From positions 1,504,188 through 1,568,187 of the forward strand of contig VXAI01000114.1 of assembly GCA_013399305.1 (NCBI GenBank): a DNA stretch of 64,000 bases, given 5' to 3'. The translations under genes and the position numbers were made by a program. Every line of letters begins with the position of its first letter. The stretch's first letter is position 1. The DNA is from Rostratula benghalensis. Lineage: Eukaryota; Chordata; Aves; Charadriiformes; Rostratulidae. The notes below the pieces were generated by a model. It was not told the origin of the DNA and made no database searches. It saw nothing but the letters and a program-made list of their open reading frames with translations. This document shows, one piece after another, positions 49,951 through 62,200 of this stretch.

Positions 49951-52924
49951 AGCTATTGTGAAATAGCTTGTGCTCCTCCGCTCAATTTCCATGTGTAAAA
50001 AGGACGTAATCCGTGCTGTTGGAATAGCTGCACCCCCAGACTCCAGGAACAAATCAAATTATAGACAAGTTCTGATTCTGCCATCGTTCAGGCTGGTTTG
50101 TTAAAGTAGGTGAATACAGGGAGTTGTGAAAACAGGATTCAGCTGTATGGCAATGAATAAGCTCTTCATTTAGGAGCTTTTTCTTTATAAAATTATTTTA
50201 GACACATTTGCATCCAAGCTTATTGGATTTAATGATTGTGGTGCGTAGAGGCTGACATGATAGATGAGACTTTGCCACTCTTTTGCAAAGTGTGAAATGC
50301 TGGAATTGGATGAGCATATAGTGTAATTAGCTAATTTGATGGGGTAGCTTTATCTAGTCTATGTGTTTAGAAGCACCTCTCATCCAGCACTTTTTGTGAT
50401 GCAATGTGATTAAATTGCAGACCAATAATGCCTAGACAGTGAACCCAAAACACTGTTAAAAATATTTTAAAATTAAGGATGGGGACGGTACTGTCAGCTC
50501 TTATTAAATGGGGAGGAGAGTCCCAGTACTCTACCTACTGCTCTCCTTTCAGCAGCCCAGCACACCTACTTTGTAGAGTAAATTGCAGAGGCAGACTCAA
50601 ATCTGTTTTTCTTTGTTGACTTTGGTTTGGGTTTATATTGTGTTTTGGTTTTGTTTCTTTTTTTTTTAATCTTCCCTTTTTACATAGGGAAGTATAAACA
50701 TATCAAGAACTGGTCCCCTCCTTTCTACTCAGGGAATTGCAGAATAACACAAGAACAAGGGGATAAACCCATTTTTCTCTCATAGCAGACGTGATATCAC
50801 CCAGTATTTGAGAACTGGAATGCTCAGATTGAAAGGCTGTGTAATATTCCACTTCATGAAATTGGATACAAGATATTTATATGAAATAAATAATACTCTT
50901 TCCACTTCCACATTTCCTATAGGGTTGCACTGCCTCACCATCCAGCCTTTGCCTCACTAGAGGGAAATCAAATGCAATTTGGGATGTATTTCAACATAAG
51001 TGACATTATTTCTTATCATGTATTTTCAATAACATTTGCAATGGTCATGGGATACGATTTGCTAAAGTTTTACCAATCTTCTCCTGTGTCTGGCTAAAAT
51101 CTAGGAAGTTGTCTGATATTTCTCAAAAGACATTCATTGTCCAGAAGCTTTCAGCCCCTGCTCACAGTATTATTTTGCTTTTAATTCCTCAGACTTTGGT
51201 CTTGAAGTTTATTTAACCCAAGGTACTCTGTTAATCAATAACTGCTCCAAATTTACTACTAATAAAATTTTCTGTAATATGCTGAAAATACACTAAATTA
51301 CATTGATTTTCATCATATCATAAACCCAGAATTCTGCATAGAAAAAATTTTATTTGATAGCTCCTTACCAGAAGAAAATATTGACATGTACAGAATGTAT
51401 ATAGCTCCAAAAACCTCTGCTGATGGATTTATTTTCACTCAGCAAACTAATGGAAAAAAATTTGATTTGTGGCAAATAACATTTTTCTATTTAAGGCTCA
51501 TAACACAGATTTTTGTTGCTAGTGATTCCCATAATAAGTTTTTTCCTCAATTAAAGTTTCTGTTCATTTACAAGATGGATGCAATTAGAAATACAAGATG
51601 TTGTGTATTCTCAGCTCAGACTCTGTTATTATCTTGTGTTTCTTATGTGCTACTGTAGCTGCTCTACCCTGAATTGAACTAGATTATGATTACTAGTTAA
51701 GAACTAAAAACACTGCCACTTTTACTTCTTTCTGTGAGTTACTTTATAAATAAATACTTTCAATTACAAAATTGTTCCCAAAGAAATGGGAATTATGTTG
51801 AAAGTACCCCACTGCTGCTGTAACAGTTTCAGATTTATTGAATCCTTTTCACTATATTACAATAGCTCCTGCTGTTTTACCTGGACTGCAGCAATGCCAG
51901 ACTCCAGCCTTGTATTTTGTAATGTTTCAAACCATCTGGGACCAAAAAAAAAATACCCCCAACATTCTTCCATCTTCAAGCTTTTGATTAGAATCAGAGT
52001 GGAAACATTAAGAAGAAATTTTAAAACGCCACCCTTCTCATTTCCAATCGGTTGGTTAAGAGCCACACAGATACATTTCAATTTTACAGTTACCTCAGAT
52101 TATACAGGCAAGGGTCTAATTTAATATTACTTGTATTTATTAAGGCCAACTCTAGCATAGTGGCACAGACGATACAGCTTAGTGAGGCAGATGAGAGAAG
52201 AAACATGTTTAGCATTAAAACAATGCTGAACTTGGAGAGATATGCCTCCCCATCTGCAGCTATGCTACAGCTAGTACTCTGCTTTTAAACTCATTCCTAC
52301 GAGGAAGTTTCACATCAAATTTCTTGATCTTATTGTCATAATCATTAAAGTGAGAATACAGGCTCCGGATATGGGCTGTACCATTGTATGAAGGCATGCT
52401 GAAAATTTAAATGTTTGGATAATTTCACCGTCCTGTGTCTTCAGTACTGGATCATTCTCATTTCTTTTGCAACACAACAATAATTTCAAAATGAAAGCTA
52501 CGTGACAATATTCTTCCTTCCTCATATCTATACCGACTGTTGCACTCAAACTTTGCCTCATCGTTTTAAAGAGCTGCTGCTTTCCTTTCTGTATACATTT
52601 ATGTACATTTAATCATTTTCAGTGTCCATTAGGACATTTCCATCACAGAAATTACAAGCTATATTGGACTTACTGACCACTGCACCACCAATAGCAAAGC
52701 CAAAAATACAAAGTGGCAAAGGTTCCAGAGTGAAGAAAAGCACTGACTTTGAATTTACACTATAAATAACTCCAGGGGACAGTTCTGGTACACCAAGGGT
52801 AAGCCACAGCCTTTTAAAATGTTTACTATTTGTTGTTGTTGTTAAGTATGGCATGAATGTATGCATGACAGAGAGGGAAAACCTTCTACTGCTTAGCTCT
52901 TACCCATTACAGCATCTAGTAATC

Positions 52925-53000
52925 TAAAGCCAAATACTACCCACCCATTTTAATTGTCTCACTGAGGTCAAAGGGATTATTTACTTGTCTAAACTGGTCC
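52925..53000. mobile_element. Ancient amniote repeat scrap (GAGGTCAAAGGGATTA type)
   Basis: AAAGCCAAATACTACCC, then TCTCACTGAGGTCAAAGGGA and TTATTTACTTGTCTAAA, follow in order 'gagccaaatcctgccct', 'ctccactgaggtcaatgggat' and 'tactcacatgagtaaa' of an ancient repeat common in turtle and bird DNA. It is the best match of this family in the window. Confidence 0.52.
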
Positions 53001-55242
53001 TAAATAATAAGTAAGAGAACCAAATGATACTTAGAGATTATTCCAAAACAATATAAACAAAACCAGATCAGCTGTCTCACCAGTTGCTCACAGAGATTCC
53101 AGAAAATCTATCCATAACACATCAAATTCTTTCTTTTTATTTTCATTCTTGACAAACTATTCTTTCAGGAACACAAGGGCAGGAAAAATCAGCTGCCAGA
53201 TGGTGAGCTAGGGTATCAGCTATTGGATCCAACGGTACACTGAAAGCAGCCAACATTCTCAAGGAAAGACATTTAATGGCATCTGAAAGAAAAAGCCTCC
53301 GATTTCTGGGAAAAAGAAAAACGGAATCAATGAAATGGACAATCGCAAAATGTATCCAACAAAGAGGACCACTGCATAAGCCAAGATGAGAAGTAAATGA
53401 AATAGAACCAAGAGAGTTATTTAGACAGTGACTTTTGTTATACATTGCAGATATGGAGCACATCCCATAAATAAACAGCTTTACATGCCAGGACAGAGAG
53501 TCTTTACATAAATTTAAGATGAATTTGTCAGAGGAAGATGACATCTTTGGCTTTTCTGACATTCTTTCCCCTGTTATTTGCGGACATTCACTTCTCAAAG
53601 TATTATGGAGTGCTTTCTGTATTCTATCCCTTGCTACCTTCACAGATGCATCCAGTGTTACACATCACTGAAATTAGCCCTCCATGAGATCCTGGCAGTT
53701 TAGAACAACCTCAAACAGAGAAAGGGATAAACACATATTTGTGTAACTATGAAATGCCTCAGTTGAAGGTAAGCAAAGAAATTAGACTTGGAGAGTTCAT
53801 AAGGGGAATGCAGATCATAAAATCAACAGACTCCCTGAGATAAAAATAACGACCAAACCCTTTAAACCTGTAACTGAAGATCATACAAAATGAGCTTGGC
53901 AAAGCACAACATACAAAACAGTCATTTGCAAACACCATACCATGCTCAGATCAGAAAATCATTCCATATAACCTCACTAATTTCAGGTTTTGTTTTATGA
54001 TAGGCTACATAGTGAATTTCCAAATGCAGTTTCAAATCAGATCTTAACATAATCTTTGTTTACAAGCTGTACTCTTTTCATTTTCAGTTTCATATAAAAT
54101 CCCAGCTCCCTGCCTATGATTTAAAGGGGCTTTAGATTTCTCTATTGCAATTAGGGGCTTTTAATATTTTTTTTTCCCCCCACCACTCAAGGGTAAGCGG
54201 TGTCTTTGGACATAAGTTCTCCTCCGTACCATCACTGTCCAACAAGAGTAACTCAAGTGACTGCAATAATGTGACTCTAGACGTTCACTAGTTTAACAAA
54301 GACGAACATTTGGCCCTTAGAAAATTGAGTATTTCAATTCATGTGATGTGTTTTGAAATATTGGTTGAACATGAGCGATGCAACACAAAGATACCTCTGG
54401 ACTGTGACAGTAAGAAGTTTGAGAAAGATATAAACTTCATGCAGGAATTCCAGTTCTGTCTCCTGAATATTAGAGAAAAACATTTTGATAACAGATTACC
54501 CTATGACTATTGTTGGTAGAGTTATTTTACTTTCCTCTGAAGTAAATGCTTCTCGCTGGACAAAATGGGCCACACGTGACATGAAAAATGGATACTTGCA
54601 TGCACCACCATTTTCATTTATGGACCTAACAAGAAAATGACCTTGTAAGATTATGTTCTTGCAATCAAGGGTAAGCCACTACTCTTTGAGCAGTCCAAAT
54701 TGAAGACCAACGGATGTCCAGGTGTCCCACAGATTTATTACCACCAGAGAACAGCGAGGGAACAAAGTCCATTGTATGTCCTTCTACTACTGCATACAAA
54801 TGCAGAAGGACAGAAGAGGCAAGGGAAAAGCAGGACCATGGCTGAAATTCACCCATTGTTTTGGCTACCCCAACTGGCTGACTACGCTAACAGAAAGATT
54901 TTTCCATTCCCTGAACTGGAGCACCAAAGGGATAACTTCTTTGGGCTGCCAGGACACCTAGTAGGGCTTCTGCATTTAGAGACATGATTCCTTGAGGCAA
55001 TATGACTGAAGGGATGTGACTCCCTCCAGCGCAGGGTTCTGCTTAAATGCAACACTGAGCACTGGAAAAAGATATTAACTCATTCCTCATTTGAGCTGCC
55101 AAACATACCAGGAATACCTGGCAGCAGCTCCCTGCCATGCTGCCAACCATTCTAGGTACACAGACGGCTATTTTAGTGATTTCAGAAGAACACAGAGGAT
55201 TTGCAGCACAGCAGCAGCAGAGGAACAAAAACAACATTTGAC

Positions 55243-55257
55243 TTTTTTTTTTTTTTT
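55243..55257. repeat. Poly-T tract (T15)
   Basis: Run of 15 T followed by CCCC. A short CAGCAGCAGCAG run lies 30 bases upstream. Confidence 0.95.
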
Positions 55258-55515
55258 CCCCACAAATATCTATCCCAGACTGGAGTTAAATCCATTCAGG
55301 CACAAAACTCCAGAATTAACCAATGTCCTTCATGCCCCAAATCCAGGCTCAACTGCTTCTCTATAAATCAGACAGTTTAAGAGCTGATACCAAGCAATTG
55401 TCTCTCCTATTCTCAGGATGTTTTATGTTCACGTCACAAGCAATTCTGCAAAGCCTTGATAGGTATATTCATTATTTATGGTCTGCCATAATTATATTGG
55501 TTACTTATAGCTTAG

Positions 55516-55531
55516 CCTGCAGGAGGCAGTG
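55516..55531 (+). promoter_or_regulatory. Candidate CTCF-binding site
   Basis: CCTGCAGGAGGCAGTG agrees with the core CTCF consensus CCASYAGRKGGCRSYR at 14 of 16 positions. CTCF sites mark insulators and loop anchors in vertebrates. Without binding or conservation data this is only a sequence match. Confidence 0.3.
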
Positions 55532-56289
55532 TCATGTGTGGAAAGCAGAACTTATCAATGCTAATGAAATTTTTGCAAGGGATTTTGAAAAACATATTTC
55601 TCTTAAAAACAAAAAAATGCAAAATGGCAAGAAGTTTAATAAGAACATCTGGTCCAGGGTAAAACTGGGGAAGGGTGCCATCGTTTTTGAAACATTAATT
55701 TTTACCCTCAAATCTTTTTCCTCTAAATAAGAACTACAACCCTTCTTTTAGCTTCTACTTATATGGTGTCTGTGCTCTCAATTCTTTACTCAAACTTGCA
55801 CAGAACATGGACTGCACTGGCAATTCTCAATAGCAAGGTGTTTAAGTAGAAGCAAGTGCTCTCCTTCAGGCAAGAGCTAGCTATCACCCACTGGTAGCAT
55901 TTAAACAGACAGTTTTTAGTATTAAAGAAAAAAAAAAAGATAAATCTCAATGAAGAGATCTCTTTGCATTTTTAATAACGCAATTTCAGTGAGTAAAAAT
56001 CAGTAAAGAAGCTGGTATTCATACAAACAGCACCATTGCTACTGTTGTATATAGGCCCAGTGACATCTCAAGGATTATACAAACTAATGTTAAGGTCCAG
56101 CGATGCAAAGAAGGCACAGGGCTACAGACAACATGGTACCCCCCCATGGCTATGATAGAAATGGTGCACATCAAGAAACTGGCAATAACAGTAAAGTTTC
56201 AAATATAAACACTCAGCTTTGAACTGAATTAGTGAGGAGGGAGATGATAAAACAGACTCTCAGCGAAGGCTCTTCACAGAATGCCAGCC

Positions 56290-56308
56290 TTTTTTTTTTT
56301 TTTTTTTT
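56290..56308. repeat. Poly-T tract (T19), longest homopolymer in the window
   Basis: Run of 19 T followed by CTCTTTCTTC. No retroposon body is recognised on either side. Confidence 0.95.
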
Positions 56309-58811
56309 CTCTTTCTTCAAGTCTGCTAATTTGTGTTTATCAGCACAATGAAAGGTTGGGCATGGAAAGATACTTAGAACTTAAAAGCTAAAACTGGACT
56401 GTCTACATTTCATTCTCTTTTTATTAACCATCAGTGAGTATTCTGCACAGACACAGCCCATGAAAGTAATAATAGAGAGAAATTAATTAGATGACTGTAT
56501 TTCAATCATGGGGTTTTCTTGACATTTTATACCAAAGGAATGCAGCTCAAGCAGTTTGTAACTGACAGCAATGCCATGAAATTGCACTACAGCCTTGATA
56601 ATTATCCTCTTCATTATTTTTATAATATATAAAGAGATAAAGTACAACATTCCCCTTTCATTTTATAATAGTATGCAGTATAATGGAAGCAGCCGAAGGA
56701 GGATGTTTGTCTTACAATGCTACAGTTTAAATCTAGTGACAGGGAAAGAAGTATCACATTAATGATGCACAGACAACAGCACTACCAGCAGCCATCCTTT
56801 ATATAATTATCCTATGCAAACTGTAAACATATAGGATAAATAATATATCCCATACTTTTTTCTCTTCTTTTCTTTCCTTAATATTCAAGAAACGCAAATA
56901 AAACTCACTAGAAGGAAAAATATATTAATGTAATCTACAAAAATTCCCTTCTTTGTTAAAAGTTGGTGTCATCAAAGCTTATAGAAAGATTGATGACACA
57001 AAAAAGGTTGGTCATTCCTTTTACACAGCAGTACCAAGCACTTCTGCACTACACAAGCCCAAAAATTAATAGAAAGGGAAGAGTCATTTGGCTTCAGCTG
57101 GAGACACAAAAGAAGTAAAGGTCTTATTAAGTATTATGGATAATTTTAATTAGGGAGGGTAGCAGTAAAACAGTAACAACTCCATAATTTGGCAAACTAT
57201 TTTAGACAATATTCAGAAAATGGGCAATCTCAGCTGGAATATGACAAACTTGTACAAGGAGATGAGAAGTTACTGTTTCCCTGTCTACCACAGGGTCAGC
57301 TCAACTTGGTATATGAACAACAGAAGTCAGCTCCAGATGGCTACAGAAGAACTCAGTCTGTTACCTTCATAAAGCAGCGATTGAAAATCAGGATAACTTC
57401 AGGAACAGCATCTTCGCAGGTAGTTTCAACAGAAGCTGCCAAATTAAGCCTGCAGAGATATGAAGCACTTAAAGCAGCTTCAGAGAACTGTAACCTTCTG
57501 TCTCTGACCATGAAATCAGGATATTCTCTTGGTGTAACCCTTATAAAAGGTAAACTTTATTTAGTCTAGGTAACATCAGCTTCTTAGCCTGATTTAACTT
57601 ATTCTAATATGGTGACACACACTTCCTGGCCAGGTTGCCTGGCTCCGGCAGAGGAGATGGATTTTTAATTTACCAATGTACCATTAGAATTACTTTCTTC
57701 AGTCTTTGTAAGTAACACCCAAAAAGGAAGATGGCTTGTACATAAACTGAAAAAAACAGCAGTAACTTTATAATTTTTTTTCATAGCACAGGAAGAATGT
57801 GAGACCATGACATCATCAATCTAAACAGAAGGGCCACAGAATGCAGACTTGGGTCATATTTGCTGTTGTATAGGGACATTAACTTCACGGTGTCTGACTG
57901 AGGCTCATTTTTTATCTTCATGACATGTATGTGGGTGTTCCTTACCACTTATCATATCAGTCAGGTTCCCAGAGGTTTTGCTCCACTCAAGCTCTAAACG
58001 GATATGCTAAAACTTTGTGGAAAAAAAAAAAGCTGGAAATATTTGTCTGCTTGCCCAAGTATTTTATGAAGGATAAAACATAGCTTTCTGCATTTTCAAG
58101 ACATCCTTTAGGTATACCTGACAGCTCTAAGGGTTTTAGCAACACATATACTTCTGCAATATGTTTTGAGTAAATCCGTAACTTCAGCCATTTACCCACC
58201 AGTTCCTGTGTCACACAGCCAAACTGACCCTGTAGTCTCCTGGAAACATGGACTTTTTGGGCAATGCCTGCTCTGCCTCGCTTGCCTCTACAGCATGGGA
58301 ATACCACGCATGAGGCATAGAGGTTGTCCCTGCAAAGTACAGGGCATACATCTCACCTGTGTATCCACAGCACTGACAATGCATTCTCTGCATACAACGC
58401 CCACCCCAAGACAGATCTGATGCTTCCTTGTTACAAGGTGATGTAGGGCCAGCCAACGTGCGCTGTGAGTACAGAATTGTCAGATCTCCCCTACGCAGAG
58501 AGATCAGCTCCATGTCAATGGCACATCTCTTGGACACAACAAACCACTACCATCTTTCCCAGTGACACAGTAGAAGACAGTCTTTTAACGTATCTAAAGT
58601 CCAACTTATCACTAGGGAAAATACTTTTCTGTTCCAAAACACACCATGGTTATTCAAGAATGTTCTATTTAATCACCTATACATCCTAGGCAGTTATTTT
58701 CATTGTTTCTCAGTGGATCAGAGCAGACTATGGTATTTTAAACCATATAAAGAATAAGGCAATACTAGCTTTTGATCCTAAGAACAGAAGGCCTGCATTA
58801 ACCTATGTGCA

Positions 58812-58876
58812 AAGAGAGGAGAGGAGAGGAGGAGAGCTGACAAAATGGGGTAGTGGGGGAGGGGAAGGGAGAGAAT
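58812..58876 (+). repeat. Purine tract with canonical G-quadruplex motif
   Basis: A GAGAGGAGAGGAGAGGAGG tract leads into four guanine runs at 58847-58850, 58855-58859, 58861-58864 and 58867-58869, separated by loops of 4, 1 and 2 bases. This meets the usual G3+N1-7 rule for a G-quadruplex on the plus strand. No gene is nearby in the window, so any regulatory role is speculative. Confidence 0.75.
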
Positions 58877-59209
58877 CTGTAAGAACTTTGAAGTAATCCA
58901 AGGTCAAAAGTTTCCTCTTAAGAATATACAAGCAAAGTGAACTTACCCTACCCAGGAAGCCACCTCACAAGGTAAACATTTTCAGAAGACAAGTCCTTGG
59001 AACTCTTCATAGTGTCAAAGGTTGAAATAAGCATAGTGGTGGTGTCTGGTTTAAGGCATCTCTCCTTTGAAATGTCCAAGCTTCCTTAATTTTCAGAAAC
59101 ATTTTGTAGATAATGCCAACAGAAGCTTCCTTAGTTTATCCCAAAAGAGGCTGCATCCTTTCAATAAATGCAGGCATCCAGGTCAATCCTCAAGGAACAG
59201 CAAAACCAA

Positions 59210-59239
59210 NNNNNNNNNNNNNNNNNNNNNNNNNNNNNN
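59210..59239. other. Assembly gap (30 N)
   Basis: A run of 30 undetermined bases followed by an A-rich CAAAAAAAGAAAAAAAG stretch, so the gap probably spans a poly-A or A-rich tract. Open frames read across it are artefacts. Confidence 0.99.
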
Positions 59240-62200
59240 CAAAAAAAGAAAAAAAGTCAGATACTTCTAACAAATTACCATGACTTGAGTACCCAAAAAT
59301 CTGAGCTATCAAAATTGACCATTAGAACAGAATCAGAGAGTACTTTAGAAACAGTGGAAGTATTGAAGACCTTTCCACCCATCAGGTGTTCATTATTTGC
59401 CTCAGCTGAATTGCCAGAACAGCTTCCATGAACTTGCCAGTGCTAAACCTGCTCACATCATTCTCCAAGTAGTTCATGCTGAGAGGCTGAGTTTGTGCTG
59501 AAGCTGACAGCGGGCAGTCGCACAAATCCTTTTAGCAATTTAGCTAAGAGTTAATGATGGTTACCTGAAAGTATCTGAGACACCCTCCTATAGAATTTTG
59601 TTGCCTTTATGTATAAACTCAAGAAAATTCAGACTTATAGGAAGAGCATAACAACACTTCCCAAGACCTGTCACTTAAACAGACATACATCATTTTCATT
59701 TGCTCAAAACAAAGTCGTTGTTTTCATGTTTTCATCACTAATTCAATAGGATGTTAAGCACAAGAAAAGTTTTAAGTACACAGATAGGACAGTTAAATTA
59801 GGCCTATTCACATAGGTAATACAGCTGTGCACTGACTTAAACACCTAAAATAATACCTATAAGAAGAAAAGAAACAAAAAGGAAGTTTCTAAAAATGAGA
59901 GCTTGAAGGGGCATAAAGCATCCAGCAGATACACTATCAGATTTCTTCATACGGAAGCACTGCTGCAATAGTGTTGTTTCTTCAAAGCGGTAGCCCCTCA
60001 ACAACATAAAAATATACAGATTTTCAAACACAGTGAAATATTTTCTAATATGAACATCCTAAAAAGGGGAAATCAATAAATGGCATGAAAAACTTCAAAG
60101 ACGGACCTCCTGTCAATGACAGAGGTTCTTCAGCGATGTAAAGTCTTTGAAGAAGGACTCCCAGTGCTGGGAAACCTTTGAAGTGACAGAGAGCAGACAT
60201 TTATAATTACAGAAAGGTGCGGTGTCCAGCAGAGATAGTAAAAAGATATAACTGGGGTATGCGTGGGGGAGGTTGAGCGGTGGCTTGGGCCCTGAGTGAC
60301 CCTGTTCACTTGAAGCCTAAAAGCCTGCAAGGTCAACTCTATATCCATATGAAAGAGACAATTTGTGAAATGGAGATGTGGGTAGGGCTTAGAAACCAAA
60401 TTACTGCAGCTTCCACACTTCCAGCATATGTTTATTAAACAAGGCATCTCTCTTTTATCACTGCCCAGATTCCAGCACACACATGAGCACGCAGCCAGTT
60501 CCCTTGAGGGGATAGCTGGGCTTGTTATGACCGTTGCCTCAGAAGTTGGCTTGGACTATGAAGTGGGATAGCCCAGCTTTACAGATAGTTATCTATGTGT
60601 TTTGCATGAGTGTATCACTCCTTGCTGAAATTCTTACTTGTGCCTCTTCTCCCTTGCTATTATTTTGATAAAGCAATACAGAAATCCAGAGTAATGAAAA
60701 ATTGTATTCTTGAAGAAAACTGTGAACTGTCTGCATTCTGGAGTTTTTTCAATTATTGGCTACTTGAAAGGAAAAATGTGAAAATTTAATTTACAGGAAT
60801 AGATGTTCAGTTTCCCCTTAGACTACAAGGTAAGTCTCAGCTGTGTCTTTGGGGCAGAACAGGGTCTGTCCATGCTCTGAGTAGTCCGAAAGCAGAAGTG
60901 ATTTTAGCATGGTACTGAATGAACTCACAGTAGTGTGCCCAGTTGACAGAGTGAACAGCTCACACTTGTCCCTGTCTTTCATATCTTCACAGTTCCTGCT
61001 GGCCAAGGTCTCTTGCTTCTGCCCCAAAGATCACGTAGCTACATACAAAACATCCATTTTTAGCTTTTTCCCTGTCTGTGGTACATAGAAATGGAATATT
61101 TACAGAAAGACATCAGCATCTGATGTCAGCTAAGATTTTCTGGAAAGATGAAATGAAAGACAAGCAAGCAAATCAGCAGATGCTGCCACCTCATTTGAAC
61201 TCACTTGGTCTTGTATAGCTGGACCAGGATCTGGAAGCAGGACTGCTCACAGTGGGCTTGAAATAGGTCCCCCAGTCAAGACATCTGTATTCTTCTGCCC
61301 TGGTGTGAGATGGGACCTATTTCAAGCCAAGGCTGTTAGGAGATTGCATCATTTGAACATTGAAACACATGGACAACAATGTTTGATAACTTTTACATAG
61401 CACATGGCATCCACAAATCTCAAATCCAGTGACCAAACCAGTTATGAATAGGAAAATTGAGGTCCTGGACAGAAATTCAGGCTGGCTCTGTAGAAAACCT
61501 TAAAGTCTTAGCACAAACATACCAAAGCTTATTACTGCAGGAAATTCAGAGTAAACAGCATTGAGTCTATTTTTGTCTTTAGATAACCTTCAGTCCCAGG
61601 TTAAGGTCAGAACTAGAGTAAATAACAGCAAAATCCAATGCAGTCTTCAGAGAATTGCTGAAGCTTATTTTGTTGAACTCCTTTTGCTGGCCAGACAGCA
61701 ACCATGTAATTAGGATAACTATGCAATAGTGTTTTTAAGGGAGTGCTATAGAGAAAAACTCAAACTACAGTACATATAAAAGCTCTGTATTTGTTTTCTC
61801 ATGCATCAACAATTTAGTCTTTCTTCTGTTCAGGAGGTTGGCCTGAAGGGAATAAGGGAAGGAAATGACAAAGATTATTACCTTTTTATAACTATCTTTC
61901 TAAAAGTTATGGCATTGGCTACCTGAGTTAGATAGTAAAAAGGAAAAAAAAATCCTAAATACCAATGGAAAGAGCTTATGGAAACTCAGAAGCAATTAAC
62001 ATGCAGACAAAATTTTTAAGAGTAGTGATGAAATTAAGTATTGTTGCCAGAAGATGTTTACTACTTAAAATATTTTCACAATATTGCTTGAAGGATTTGG
62101 CGTGACAAAGAAAGCAGATGTCAGAAAACACATAACACATCAAGAAAACGATAATATATTCTGAGTTTAAGAGTCCTGCTGGTGATATGGGACAAAAATA

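Larger units (their letters stand above)
49951..59209. other. Gene-free DNA, possible enhancer-like block at its start
   Basis: 50190-50480 is repeat-free and rich in homeodomain words, with the perfect palindrome AATTAGCTAATT at 50325-50336. The longest frames here are 166 codons (53143-53643, minus), 135 codons (55323-55730, plus) and 126 codons (57189-57569, plus). None shows a domain, signal peptide or convincing splice boundaries. Confidence 0.55.

Noticed and set aside
53143..53643. 166-codon minus-strand open frame
   Set aside because: Irregular composition with scattered cysteines and histidines, no signal peptide or domain, and no splice or promoter context.
57189..57569. 126-codon plus-strand open frame, fairly even composition, ending near a GGTAAAC donor-like word
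   Set aside because: No domain or family resemblance, no good start context, and no paired acceptor that keeps a sensible exon. Open frames of this length are expected in 64 kb.
59067..59431. Open frames spanning the 30-N gap
   Set aside because: Continuity depends on undetermined bases of unknown true length.
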